This document shows positions 35,118-48,300 of a stretch of 64,000 nucleotides of DNA, one piece after another. The translations under genes were made by a program, and so were the position numbers. The notes under the pieces were generated by a model. It searched no databases and was not told the DNA's origin. It was given only the letters and a program-made list of their open reading frames with translations. This DNA comes from Trichobilharzia szidati. Taxonomy: Eukaryota > Platyhelminthes > Trematoda > Strigeidida > Schistosomatidae. Position 1 is the first letter of the stretch, and each line of letters begins with the position of its first letter. The stretch is from NCBI GenBank assembly GCA_944472155.2, contig OX235277.1:17618804-17682803 (forward strand), read 5' to 3'.

Positions 35118-36580
35118 ATATCATTGAAGGTGCTATCTCAGTTGATTAGGGGCGACTTCTCAGGATCATTCCACATAACTTTATCACTGACTGCTCCGCT
35201 GCTCATTTCTCTTTTCTAAACTGACCACAATTAATTGGCTGTAATATTAACCTTATCTATATTTCATCATTTTTATGCGAAATTTTATTTCGTATTCCTT
35301 TATAATAATGTAGTTATACACATGTATATATGTATAAAGATAATACTTCCAAGAATGTCCTCAGGTTCAAAAGTATCTTGTCTCCTAGTGAGGAGGACTT
35401 GTCATGGAAGCCATTAATGAGAGGAATACTGTGTGTTTGAGACGTGGTCAAAGCAATGCACTGCTACAATCACAGTTACTGCCAATAATCTCAGATTTTG
35501 ACATGCTGATCAGCAGATATGTTGGTGGTCACCAGTGTGACAGCTCCAATCTGTGGATCAGCAACATACACTTTCGACAGACCAAATATTTAACATGATT
35601 CTTGCTCCTGAACAGAAAAACAAGTTATCATTTTATGGATTTAAATTCTTTAAAAGAATTCTTCTGCTTCTGATGTCGACAAGCACACTCAGCTTCTTGT
35701 CAAGATGCTACCTATTGGGCCCAACCTCAGTCATCTTACAAGTCAGCAAGTCCTTCAGATTCTAATCTTTCCTACTGAACTAACATTTATATACATCACG
35801 ATAATTTTCTAAGACCAATGTAGTCTGCATTACACATTGCAAATGTATAACATCATTTCAAGGACGCTATAGCTTCTCAGAAATATATTTTGTAAATGTC
35901 ATATCAATGATGTACTATCCTTATTGCATTTTATACCATTTTGCAGTTTCCCGGGACGTTCTTCTCTTCCTGAAATAACTTTCATTTACGTAGGCGCATA
36001 GGATTTATCAAAATTCATGCTGTTCATTCGTCGATCATAACCACCTGGGGAGAAAAAACTAAGTTTTGATTGGCACTACACTTTGACGGTGACTGTATTG
36101 AGAAGTTTACAATTTCACATTTATATGACTCTGTTCTGATTGCTTGTATTACACTTCAACCACTTAGACTTTTGAAAAAGTGCTAATTTATGATACTTCA
36201 CGATTATAATTTGTAACATCTTTGATCGTGCCTGTGAGAATGGCATGCATTTCAATTAAACTTTCCCTCTTCTATACGCAATAAATTATTATTACTAATC
36301 CAGAAAGGTTTGAATTCAGCATTGGATCACTCTCCGTGCTTATTCGTTGAAAATATAAGTCAGTAGTCTGAGAAAGAGAAGATATCCCCAAACGTTGTCA
36401 CCACCTCATTTAAATTTGCAGGGTTTTGACTATTTGAAAGTTATAAGAAGTAAGAAAGTATGTGTATCTTCTGACTGCTCATAGCCTGCCGCATAATCTA
36501 GTGCGTCATGATCAGGTGAATGATAAGTGACAGTAGACTGGCTTATCATAATTCTTTCTTCAATTCAGAATATTTACTGT
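35118..36580 (+). repeat. 1.46-kb direct duplication, copy 1
   Basis: Matches 41501-42951 at high identity with small indels. Homology begins at ATCATTGAAGG and ends at CAATTCAGAATATTTACTG. A short frame near 35556-35765 (MILAPEQKNKLSFYGFKFF...) is open in both copies with few amino acid changes, but there is no domain or promoter. Near 36225-36300 a GATCGTGCCTGTGAGAATGG stretch followed by AATAAATTATTATTACT looks like a LINE 3' end with an ATT tail. A similar tail occurs at about 37315-37400. Confidence 0.8.
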
Positions 36581-37919
36581 TTTCTTTTTACTCTCATCAT
36601 TTTAGCTTCCATTTGACTTTTTGAATGAGAATGAAGAATGTGGATATTTGACTATTTACAATAACAAATGATCTGCAAATATTCTTGGTCCCATATCTTA
36701 CGATTCCCTCGTGAATTACTCATTACTTTTCCCCACGACGCAACCTGGATTAGAGTTGTGAAATATACCTTTATACCAATAAAAAGTATTGAATTATAAT
36801 ACTTAACGATTGTAACTTACAACTAACTGATCGTGTTTGCAAAAATAGCTTGCATTTCTTGAAAACACCCGTTTATAAGAAAATATAAACCGTCATTATT
36901 ATTAGTCTACATTGAGCAAAATTCACTTGTGATGTTACGATGAAAATGCTGACAGAACTATGCAAGTGTATCACTTATTTTAAATTATAATCAAATTCGG
37001 ATATCAATCAAGAATAAGACTCTATGCCGTACACACCAAAGTTATATGGGGGAATTACTTCAAGCTTTATTTTTTTTCCCAAGCATTTGTAATCTATTCA
37101 AAACTTTTGTTAATGCGAAGATAATATTTCTATATTTCTTGATGTGCTTCATTGAATGGCTAGTTATCATATTGTTCCCACAAACCGAATTTAACCATAA
37201 ACCAAATTTATGTAATTTAAATAATACTTATCCATGCTTGTAGAAATGGTGTGTCCTACACAGGTACGAAAAAAGATGTATTTTATTAAATTACTATTAT
37301 TAAATATTTTTTCTGATCGTATATGCAATTTATAATATTGATCATGCCTGTAAACTGGCGTCCCTCATGTACAAAATGAGAATATATTATTATTATTTGA
37401 TGGTCGCATTGGAAACAAATAAGGCGACTTCCGTTGGGCAACCAGTCAATCGGAGAGACAACACAAACTTATGGAAATAGAGATCATGTCATTGTCTATA
37501 ATGAACTGAAGTCACCTTCATTGAAATGAAGTCATACTAAACACATCTAGAAAAGAGAACGTCATTTCCCTAATATAACTGTAGAGAATTGTCTGACATT
37601 GTTAGATTCTCTGTACACTAAATCCATCAGGGTTCCGTAACTCAAAATTTCCTTCGAAAACTGTTATCCGCAAAGTGTTTGACTATAAAATCAAGGCATT
37701 TTGTTGTTTTTATGAGTAAATCAGTTTCATCTGACGAATAAATTTCTTAACGATGCTACCTATCAATGAATATAATTGTCACAAATGGATGCATCAGTGA
37801 CCTAATGGAAAGTCCTTCAGTTTGTTTTAGCACTTCCGCCTTTCTTATAATTCCTTTCACTCATTCATCTTCCACGTCCCCACCCTTCATCGTTTTCTCA
37901 GAAAACAGGTGTCTATGAA
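36581..37919. other. AT-rich DNA with LINE-like 3' tails
   Basis: 36780-36910 and 37300-37400 repeat the theme of the duplication's 3' part (a GATCATGCCTGT-like stretch, then a run of ATT triplets at about 37383-37398). These are probably old LINE 3' ends. No open coding sequence is recognised. Confidence 0.45.
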
Positions 37920-38560
37920 GACTATGTCTATGGTAGACACAACCTGACAATTTCCTGAATATCAACAAAGTAGAATTTGTGGAAATTAAACAATACGTTC
38001 ATGGGATACAAATATAGGAAGCAACATAACGGCTTAATTTTCATGATCCAGATAAACACCTGTGAAATGGGTAGAAACATACAGAACGAAATCGCGTGAG
38101 AAATTCACAATTGACTGACAGTTACTGATTCCAAAGTAAACGACACTGATTGATATATGATCTAAGTAACAATCATCACAGCAGCATTATTTATTTTCAT
38201 TCTGTTACATTTGTTGTCAATAAAGAATATGCAGATATCACATGAAATACGTCGTATACACGTTTCAGAGTGCACGCCTTTTGTAACAGCAAAAGCAAGT
38301 AGTTCATGTTGTGCACAGTGTCATTTCTGGAATATGCAGTTGAGTATCTATTTGAAATAGCCACTTCATGTTCCGTATTTACGATGGAAAGACAATTCTA
38401 ACTTGAGCCATGATACTCAGGTGATTGGCCGTATTTTATTCTGTAGAAGTCAGATGACCTGCAAGATAGAATGCAGTTTGATAGAAGGCATGCATCACTT
38501 TTGTCATGTACATCCGATCCGCTCTACAAATGTATCAGACTTGTCAAAATTGAAATAGCT
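37920..38560 (+). repeat. Dispersed repeat, copy 2
   Basis: Partner of 27650-28500. The intervening segments differ in length. Confidence 0.6.
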
Positions 38561-39339
38561 ACAGTTCGTCAAGATTAATTTATTTTATATGGCATTTGTT
38601 GATTGAGTTTGTCATGCACATGCATTTATTTTCTCATCTCGTTCTCACAGAAAAAGGTTCATCATTGTTTTAATGGCTATCTAGAGAACAAATTGGTTAT
38701 GCAGCTTGAATGATTTCAAGCACGTTTTCAGTTAGTCTCAACTTGATGCAGCGTGTACGACTGCTGTCTAGCAATCTATCTTGCTGGATCTGAGCTTTAG
38801 CCACACTAACTGCTGACTTTCTATTCTGGCTCACCTCGCCTGCTGCTCAGGGTTCTCGTAACACTTCTTCAAATAGTGAGAGGGCGAATTCAAAACTCTA
38901 GGCCATAAAAGAATGCATTTATTAACGATGGTATGAGGAAGATGCAGGGAAAGCCAAATAGACGACAACGCATCAGCTGTCCTCTTCACCTTGAAAAACT
39001 CAATTGCCTGCAGTATCATCAAGTAGACACAGATGGAAAATTGACCGTTGATAGCTAAATGGCACAGAATCAGTTGAATCGATGAATGATTTTGGTGCTC
39101 TGTAGCCTGTCAATGGCTATATCTTGAATTCACTCAAAATAAATTCGTAATAGTGGAATAGAAGGTTATTGTAAGTAATCTAACTCCACGAATGAGAATT
39201 GATGAAAAGCACAGATTGAATAGTGAGGACCAAGTGTAAATGGAGAAGACGAATGTTTCAGTTATAATGCATGGGTCATTGAAAACGTATAATTATTGAA
39301 AAATCATTTCAAATATTTGAATATATTAGAGACGTACGG
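38561..39339. other. Unassigned DNA
   Basis: No feature recognised. A 63-codon minus-strand frame at 38831-39022 has no domain. Confidence 0.4.
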
Positions 39340-39700
39340 AGGACAGCGAACTTACCACGAATTGTTGAGGCAATTTCAATCACGACCCAGTAACAAGATC
39401 TTCCCTAAGTAGATAGTCTGATAATTGATCTTGGACAATTTACTCCATGAATCATGAGATGACTACGGTTATCTTTATGGGTCTGTAATTGACAGCTTTT
39501 GCCTTATCACCAGATTTCTAGTGTGAGATTATAAGGCTATTTTCCCGGTCATTAAGGCAAGTGCCAGTGTCCACAGATATTAAGTAGAATTTAAGAAGTA
39601 ATAAGGGAATGCCACACCCAGCATTTTTAAAAGTATTGAACCAAGGCCATCCGGTCCCGTATTGGTAGATGGTATAAGGCTTCTTACTGTTTGTCCTAAT
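39340..39700 (-). pseudogene. CR1-like reverse transcriptase relic, minus strand
   Basis: Reverse complement of the 5' part of block D. Complementary landmarks are the GGATGGCCTTGGTTCAATAC stretch at about 39657-39638, TGTGGACACTGGCACTTGCC near 39578-39559, and the PDGL and YRP coding segments, all interrupted by stops. It includes sequence matching 6385-6640 only, so it is a fragment of the same LINE family. Confidence 0.65.
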
Positions 39701-40840
39701 TATTGACCGGTGAACACAATGCTCCTGAGAGAGGAGCCAATAAGTGGTGCAGTTTCATCAGTGTTGTGCCTTTATAAACTAAAGTTCGCAAACCACTCGC
39801 TGAGACGCTCACAAATGGTGGCAGGCCCATTGTAGATTACGTTGTCGTGAAGTAAACAGGGGATGTCCCTCGTCGACCGCATTCGTTTTTAAGAGGTGTT
39901 ATTAGGTTATGTAAACTTTGGGGTACTTTCAGGTGCTCTTAATTCTTCGTCAAGGTCCTTTTGAAATTCAAATCTGAAGACCACATGTTTGCCTCTTCGA
40001 ATGCATGAGATGCGAATGAGGCGTAGAAGTTTCAGTAAACACACTAAGTAATTACGAGTGAGTGATGGTCGTCTCATGAAAACATATCAAAGAAAAGTGC
40101 TAACGGTAACATAAATTCAGAGACTAAGTATTATAATAGTTTGGCATACTAAAATGCCTAAAATTCCGTAGTGAAGTAGTAGTGCTTACGCAACACAGTG
40201 GTGATGTTTGCATCTAGTCCATTCCAGATAGCATATGCTCATTCATTTTTATTTATTGTTAGTCATATGAACAAATACATTCGGATATGTGTCAATATTT
40301 CTATCGTGTTCACAAAGAAGCCTAGATAAATTGGTTTGAAACGAAATGCCAAGATTCCATTCGTGTGCTACTGTGTCCTTATTTGGTGGTGCTCATGAAT
40401 TCCTTCACACTTTTGATAAAATTTCAATGTGCCATGTACTTCTATTCTAAAACTACATACATATTTTGCTAAAATATTCTCTTATACAGAATGCGTATAT
40501 ATCCATGTATTTGTGTGAATGTGGTATAGGTCATGTATCTTTATGACGAATGGACAAAAGTACAAAATTATGAATCTTTAGTTTTCAACTAACCATTTTC
40601 TATGGGCCTTACATATGTTGGAAGTAGTACACTCAGAACTTCGCCTCGTCAATTTTCATAGCCATGAATTATCCTGTAACTGCGGAAATGTATGACTTGA
40701 TGCTAACAACCGAACCCAGTGAACAACTACCCATTACCTATTGAATCTTCAAGGGATAGAATAGTCACGCTTATTCTCATTTAGAATGAAGAGGCTTTTG
40801 CTATGCCAGTCGGCAAGTATGTGTTGTTTTGATGAGACGA
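39701..40840. other. Unassigned DNA
   Basis: 39700-39960 may be further decayed LINE sequence on the minus strand. Beyond that nothing is recognised. Confidence 0.35.
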
Positions 40841-40844
40841 GAAG

Positions 40845-40970
40845 TGATCATGAGTGTACGGAATGTCTGCACCGTGAGAAGACTGTTCAGACTGCAGAAG
40901 AAATAAGACGTTATGGTATGGAAGTGTTGGGAATCAGCAAGAATACACAGAATGTGAGTGAACTGTAATC
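40845..40970 (+). pseudogene. RTE endonuclease-domain relic, plus strand
   Basis: The frame 40786-40968 contains REKTVQTAEEIRRYGMEVLG followed by ISKNTQN. This corresponds to the well-known N-terminal stretch of RTE AP-endonucleases (TGK-AQ-A-EMRRY-L-VLGISE-HWTQ), with the ISE-HW active-site glutamate region altered to ISKNTQ. It is about 40 residues of a domain normally over 200. Confidence 0.6.
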
Positions 40971-41500
40971 CACTCGTGTCTTCAAGATTACAACTTCAAC
41001 CAAAATGAGGCTGTGTCCACCATGATTCTTGTCAGCAACAACATTGAAGACTCCCACACAATTTGAGTCAATCTCCTTTAGTGTTTTGGTACCAAGATTC
41101 AAATTCGAAGGACGCTGAACTCAACATGTGAGGTAAGCAGAAGTTGTAAGACAAGATGTATACCTCCAAGGACACCTCATCTCATCATACAGAGGCTTAG
41201 GATTATCATGACGTAAACTTACTACATAAGTGAGCGTCGCAACAGTTTTTGAACTGATGCACAAGCAATTCCACTACGATATATCTGCTTTGTCTCTTTC
41301 AGGAAATCTACGATATCTATTTGAAAGGAAATTTTAATATTTTCAGAAGCCTATTCTGATACACGAATAGATAACTGAAGAACAGTTTTCCCATGTATTG
41401 CAACAAGTCGCCACCCACAATTAGACGTTTCCTCAATTTAAGGAGGAACTTGTGTATCACAAGCTTGTAAACACTTTAAATACACACAAGAGTAGATGAT
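40971..41500. other. Unassigned DNA
   Basis: No feature recognised before the duplication at 41501. Confidence 0.4.
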
Positions 41501-42951
41501 ATCATTAAAGGTGATATCTCAATTGATTAAAAGCGACTTCTCAGGATCATTCCACATAACTTTACCACTGATTGTTCCGCTGCTCATTTCAATTTGCTAA
41601 GGAGACCACAATTAATTGGCTGTATTCTTAACTTTATCTATATTTCATAATTTTTATGCGAAATTTTATTTCGTATTAGTTTATAATAACGTAGATTTAC
41701 ACATGTATGTATGTATAAAGATAATACTTCTAGAATGTCCTAAGGTTTAGAAGTATCTTGTGACCGAGTGAGGAGCACTTGTCATGAAAGCCATTAATGA
41801 GCAGAATACTGTATGTTCGGGACGTGGTCAAAGCAATGCACTGCTACAATCACAGTTACTGCCAATAATCTCAGATTTTGACATGCTGATCAGCAGATAT
41901 GTTGGTGGTCACCAGTGTAAAAGTGGGTCAGCAACATACATTTTCGACAGACCAAGAATTTAACATGATTCTTGCTCCTGAACAGAAAAATAAGTTATCA
42001 TTTTATGGATTTAAATTCTTTAAAAGAATTCTTCTGCTTCTGATGTCGACAAGCCCACTCAGCTTCTTGTCAAGATGCTACCTACTGGGCCCAACCTCAG
42101 TCATCTTACAGGTCAGCATGTCCTTCAGATTCTAATCTTTCTCACTGAACTAACACTTATATACGTCACGATAATTTTCTAAGACCAATGTAGTCGGCAA
42201 TACACATTGCAAATGTATAACATCATTCCAAAGACTCTATAGCTCCTCACATATTTATTTTGTAAATGTCATATCAATGATGTACTATCCCTTATTGCAT
42301 TTTATACCATTTTGCAGTTTCCCGGGACGTTCTTCTCTTCCTGAAATAACTTTCATTTACGTAGGCGCATAGGACTTATCCAAATTCATGCTGTTCATTG
42401 GTCCATCATAACCACCTGGGGGAGAAAAAACTAAGTTTTGATTGGCACTACACTTTGATGGTGACTGTATTGAGGAGTTTACAATTTCACATTTATATGA
42501 CTCTGTTCTGATTGCCTGTATTACACTTCAACCACTTAGACTTTTGAAAAAGTGCTAATTTATGATACTTCACGATTATAATTTGTAACATATTTGATCG
42601 TGCCTGTGAGAATGGCATGCATTTCAATTAAACTTTCCCTCTTCTATACGCAATAAATTATTATTACTAATCCCGAAAGGTTTGAATTCAGCATTGGATC
42701 ACTCTCCGTGCTTATTCGTTGAAAGTGTAAGTGAGTAGTCTGAGAAAGAGAAGATATCCCCAAAAATTGTCACCACCTAATTTAACTTTGCCGGGTTTTG
42801 ACTATTTGAAAGTTATAAAAAGTGAGAAAGTATGTGTGTCTTCTGACTGCTCATAGCCTGCCGCATGATCTAGTTCGTCATGATCAGGTGGATGATAAGT
42901 GACAGTAGACAGGCTTATCATAATTCTATCTTCAATTCAGAATATTTACTG
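41501..42951 (+). repeat. 1.46-kb direct duplication, copy 2
   Basis: Partner of 35118-36580. The two diverge abruptly after CAATTCAGAATATTTACTG. Confidence 0.8.
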
Positions 42952-43195
42952 AGGTTTCCGTTATGAAATATTTGACGTATCATCGTCAAAATTTTGTTGA
43001 GTGTGGTGAACAAATTTGTGTATCTCCATGCCTGCCAGACCATTTCTCGTGGAGGAATTCGCTTAGAAGATGAACGTTTGATACTTCCCTGAGTGCATGT
43101 CGCCGCTGTGTTTGAAGTTCTCATGCAATTCATTGATTTCATTCGTCTTTAAATTACCGTATTTTATCAAACGTTTACCCGATATCACCGTTTCT

Positions 43196-43478
43196 GCTAG
43201 CTTGTTACTTTAGCATGCATCGGTTTTGCTCGTAAACCATGTTTGATCTGGAGTTCCATCCAAGGTAAATGCATTCCGAAACCTCCCACCTCCAGCAGTA
43301 AGCAAGGTAAAGATGGAATTTTAGGTGCATGGTTAGCAGCCTCAATACGTAAAATGTCACCATGTTTCCACCCAGAACTCAAAAGAAAATACAATAAAAT
43401 TAAAATATTACATATATGCCATTTAGCATGTGGGAGCGTTCATGATATTTTGCCAGGTGCTTCTATAGACTTCTGAAG
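43196..43478 (+). other. Isolated open segment, possible exon or pseudoexon
   Basis: After an acceptor-like TTTCTGCTAG at about 43200, one frame is open to a TGA at 43474-43476. It gives about 90 residues with non-repetitive composition, including GKDGILGAWLAASIRK and KILHICHLACGSVHDILPG. It has no ATG of its own and I do not recognise the family. It could be a displaced exon of a real gene or an exon of an unknown transposon. Confidence 0.2.
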
Positions 43479-43789
43479 ATCTAGAATACCCATTGGACGT
43501 TACTCTGAGAATTTGTAGTGAAAATTTAACGACTTCATGCATAAATTCATTGACACATTTTATTGCCAGAAACCCACAAGACATCTGCAAATGATCACTA
43601 ATCACTTAAAATCTTTTCATTTTGTAGATGGAAATAAAAGTAAGGTTGAAAAAGTGAATTCAAAGAATTAATTACATATTACATTAATTCAGATTCAGAT
43701 GTCCACAGGAAGCTAGTCACCATGCAGATGTCCTTGTGACGTTATATGGAGACTTCAATAATCAAATCTTTGGATTCAAACACACATGT

Positions 43790-44262
43790 TAGTCATCACT
43801 GTCATTTCACTGTTTCTCAACTAATGATGGCTTATATTCCCGTATCTGCTTCTCACAGTCTACTATTTAGAGCAACATTCAAGGTTTGGCGTAATCTTCT
43901 GTTCGAGGTCTTGCACACTGCTGTTTCCAATCAGTTGTCCAAACGCGTCCTCCTGACTCTTCTTCTCTGGGTGTAGGTTGATTGTTGGTGCATAACACTG
44001 TGTGTAGTAGTTACTTTCATCCCTTCTGTGTCAAATCTTGCTGTCATGATCCTGGAAAACGTTGTGATATTAATTCAGCAGATTTGATCATGGTCGTCAT
44101 CGGATTGACCGTAGTGGATTGTCTAACCTCCAGATAAAATTTTCAAGATTTCAACTGCATTCGATCAGCTCTCACAGATATTTAATAATTCTGTATTATG
44201 CCTAGTCCGAGCATTATTGGCGGTCTGGAACATGATGTGGGTTGTCCACGTTCCTACGCTTA
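43790..44262 (-). pseudogene. RTE endonuclease-domain relic, minus strand
   Basis: On the minus strand, from about 44262: GTWTTHIMFQTANNA (matches the VGTWN-RTM-ETGK start of the RTE endonuclease), then in broken frames NTELLNICES, a FDTEGMKV stretch, a THSVMHQQST piece (cognate of the QCYAPTND segment), and RLRQTLN. The order and spacing fit the AP-endonuclease domain, with several stops. Inactive. Confidence 0.6.
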
Positions 44263-44263
44263 C

Positions 44264-44569
44264 TTTCGTTTTCATCGAGGAATCGACATCGACTGATAGT
44301 CTTCCTGATGTCTTTCACTCAATGACGTCTTCAATCCTGTAAATGAGAAGTCTTTCTGACTCGACTGCGGTGTAAATTTATGTCTACTGTTGTTTAAAAC
44401 TGAAGCAGAGATTGGCTCGCAGACAAAATGTTTGTTTCCTCCTGTGTTCACAAATGTATTCAGGTGAATTTCAGTAATGAACTTATTGTCTAGGTGGTCC
44501 TCAATATAGATGTTGTGACTTTTGACACCTTTCAGTGAAATTCGTGAAAACCAAAGCAATCGGTATATA

Positions 44570-44601
<32 letters not shown>

Positions 44602-45077
44602 GGTATATATACATAGAGGGGTTATTAGTTTCTCATCGAATAACAGTATCTTAGGTTTCATGTTTATTGGGATGAGAGCTAAAAAGATAGGTGGGTATCA
44701 CTGCATGTCAAACAGTCACTTTTGCAGATCTCTTATTTTGAAGTTCCTCTTTGGGTGCACTGACGGTGTGTTGTATGGGAATCCATGAGAGGAAGAAAGG
44801 TAGCCTCGCTTAAACACAATGTTGGCTATTAGTATGTATGGATTTATTTACTCCTCATACAATTAACTACTTACAAAAGCATAAGTAGCATATAATTCAT
44901 TCTAAGTTCATCAATAACCTGTGTTGTAAATACAAAGAAGTTGCCTGGGCGATACACTTGTTCGTACTGCTTTCTTGGTGATTAATGAAACTGTGTTCAC
45001 CAATCGCTGCATTTTACTGATACGATTACTTTCAGTTAATAAAGTAAATCATTTTGGTAGAAGTATTAAACATGAGC
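44264..45077. other. Unassigned DNA with a TA microsatellite
   Basis: 44564-44613 is a nearly pure TA dinucleotide tract with a few G interruptions. Other parts show nothing recognisable. The 129-codon minus-strand frame at 44272-44661 runs through the TA tract and is not credible as a gene. Confidence 0.5.
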
Positions 45078-45085
45078 ACTGTGGT

Positions 45086-45306
45086 GGTATAGCGGTTAGG
45101 ACGCTAGCCGACTATGAACATGGTTCGGGGTTCGATTCCCGGCCGGCGCACTCCTTTACCTCACTGGGCGAGAAATAATGCTTGTGAAGAGGAAAGGTTA
45201 GGCATGAGGCTAGCAACCTCATCCTGTAAAATAAACACTGCTACAGAAACTTCAAGCCACTAGCTTGAAGCCCTATGTTCCACTGAAGAACGTGAAGGAA
45301 AAAAAA
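45086..45306 (+). mobile_element. tRNA-derived SINE, apparently full length
   Basis: The head has a pol III A box TGGTATAGCGG (45085-45095) and a B box GGTTCGATTCC (45129-45139) in tRNA-like spacing. A unique body of about 150 bp follows, ending in a run of A. It is flanked by the 8-bp direct repeat ACTGTGGT (45078-45085 and 45307-45314). It differs from the other SINE family in body sequence. It could be mistaken for a tRNA gene, but the 3' body and A tail argue against that. Confidence 0.75.
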
Positions 45307-45314
45307 ACTGTGGT

Positions 45315-48300
45315 AGAGTATAACTCAATCATAACAAAAGGCTTAGCATACTGTTATACTTATAACTTTCAGCGATAATGGTCACATACTGGAGACAGAG
45401 AAGGAAATTTTTCTGGAATATATTTCTTTGCATAGGAATATAGAGCAGGTGGATACAAATCATCTGACGTTGTTGACTAGAATTTTGAAATAAAATATAT
45501 TCTGAAAACTTCAGTTAAGGCGAACAGTGACAGTTTACATCAACAGCGAAATGATTTCCTTTTACTCTCTGAAAAACTACCGATTTGGAGGAAAGATTTT
45601 CTTACGTAATCCTCGAAATTCGATCATCCGTGGTTGTGAAAGGAAGAATCAGTAACAATGAAGATGCACATATACAGATAGCAGTATTCATATTAGTTCT
45701 CAATCCAATCTTGTGAATATGCTTAATGTCACGTAAACATGTGTTGCCATTTTGGAATGTTCAACATTAGTTTGTAGATCGTTGATTTCATCGTAAATTC
45801 AGGCAGGTGGAATTGTGAGCAAACAAACCGGCAAACACACCAGTCCATGTTTGAGTTCTACGTGTCACCAAGGCAAAATGTAACTTTCCACACTAATTTC
45901 AAATTGTCATATAATACGAAATGTCTGCATTTATTTTGTAGGCGATTAGTAATTCAATGTTAAAGTAGATAATTCCTGCTTTCAGTACAATCAATTATAG
46001 TGTTTCGAGGTGAGAATGCTTACAAAATGCTAATTCGGGTTTTCCTGTTTTGCTAACCAGATTCAAATGTTATCAGATTGGAAATTTCAGTTTATATTAT
46101 CGCTTAATTTCGTGAACTAAATCTCGTCCTGTTTTATTAGGCAGGTGAAATAACAACTCCGTCATTTAGTGGTTTCTGCAGTTTTACTTAGTATTTCTTT
46201 AGGAGGACGTTTTGTCTATAAATATTATTAAGATCAGTCTACTTTGAAATATACTTCTCATTCACTGCATAGTTGCATAGTTGCCTAAGAAATAGAATAC
46301 TACTTCCTTTTCCATGCGGCATCCCTCGATTAGCAGCAAAATATTAATGTAGTTTGGAGTAACTGAGTGTTGACTGAAAGCCTAAGTCAGCTCGTAACTT
46401 CATCTAGGTGCTTTCAATCAACTGGCCAACAGCTCAACCATCTGAAATATACGAACCTGCATATAAGTTTTCAATAATTTAATAATTCACAGTGTAGAAT
46501 GAAGAACACAATATTCATTAAGGAGACTCTTTTCAACGAATTTATTATCAATCTGTACAGTCATATATATATATATATGTTTGCATACATATATATGGAT
46601 TTTAAGAAATCATATCGTGTTAGGAATTTCAAACAAATGTGTGGATATCTGAAGTAATTAAATGAAATACAATTAAAATACTCATCATTATAATGAAAGC
46701 TAAATTTCAAGTGGTTTTAACATCTTATATCAGATATCAAATAGCTCATGCAATGTATACATGTTGAAAAGGGTTTATAAATATTAGGACGAGTAGGCAA
46801 ATAAGAAACGTTACCTAACATGATAAGAAATTTCAAATGTTAGAATTCAACACTGCAAACAATCTCTCAACTTAGATTGATATGTGGTGGAGCAAGTGAA
46901 ATATTACTGTGAATAGTTCAGTGAGAATAATACTTATAGTAACAATAATAACAATCATGATCACAGCGACGGGTGAAGTAATAATACCGAAGATGTAAAT
47001 ATCTATATTCCATATGGCCAAGGTGTAAATAAGGATTGTACATAGTTCTTCTTTACGCAACTGTCTGATCTGAATTCTTGAATGTTCAAGACCTCCACTG
47101 TTTTTGGAAGTTGAAAAACCCTGATAACGCTGAAGTCAGCATGAATTCAACAGATAATAATATATTCATGTTCAGGTTTGGTAGTATTGCAGGAGTCGAT
47201 TAAGTGTTCAGGAATAGAGCATCGCACACCCTTATAAAACCTTGATGGAATTCGTTTTTGTATCAGGGTGGAAAGTAGTCTTTGGCTACGGCTAGTACAT
47301 CCTGCAACACACGAGCGAGTGACCTAGACAATGCACATGAAGGTGGCCAGATAAGGAGGCTTATCATTTACAGAGATGGAGAACATCTTTTGGCTGGTGA
47401 AAGTCAATTATTATTGTCAACTCTACGTCTTAACTATCTGCATCAATGCAATAGTATGAATAACAGACGATTTCTATGAGGGGTAGATTAGTAAACAACA
47501 AAGTCACATCTAATGAGGACATGATTTTATCTATGATAGAAGAATCGCTTCCGTGAACTTTGTGTTCTCAACAGCATTCTCAATCAACCACACCAAGACT
47601 GTTTTAAATAGGCTCAAAAAACTCAACAATCTGCTCTTCTTCTTATTCAGTAGAGTAGAAATCATAAGAGAAAACAGAAATGGGAAGCTAGTGTGTTGGT
47701 AATGGCTCGCAGTTACGCATAGTTCATTCACATAGCAGCAGAAAATTGAAGTGTGAAAACTTCAGCATGGTGAAGACATGAGTGGTAACTAAATTTCATA
47801 AGTTATCTGACAAAGAACCAAATTAGTAATCTTCAGGTCACTGGGCACTCCAATCGCCTCAGCTACGCAGTTAACAGCATTTCATCAGACTAAGTCTGTT
47901 AGGCACAAAAGGATTATTGCGTTCGAGACTGTGTTCACGAATTCTCTAACTGTGACCATCTATCACATCTGTTGAGTATTTGTTCGTGTTTCGCTGATGC
48001 TTCATTTTCACTTAACCATAAGTGTTCATGTGTCTTAGAGTGATAGCAATCATTTTGTTTGATTGTCGATTGTAGTAATGAAATGAGGAAGGATTTGCAT
48101 TGAATGTCTATGAATATTGATTTTAATGTGAAGTTGTAAATCGGAACGAGGAATTCATGTAAATACGTATTCACTTCAGTTATATTCACTAAAAGCGTAC
48201 TTCGATACAAAAGTGAAACTTGGATTTGCTTCATATGCACCACTAGCTTCAGTGCCATCTGATGATAATCGAAGAGTTCCTCAAGCCTATCAAACACGTT

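Noticed and set aside
44272..44661. 129-codon minus-strand frame
   Set aside because: It passes through a TA microsatellite encoding repeated Tyr-Ile and has nothing else to support it.
44564..46600. TA-rich tracts as origins or regulatory sites
   Set aside because: They are simple dinucleotide repeats without associated motifs.
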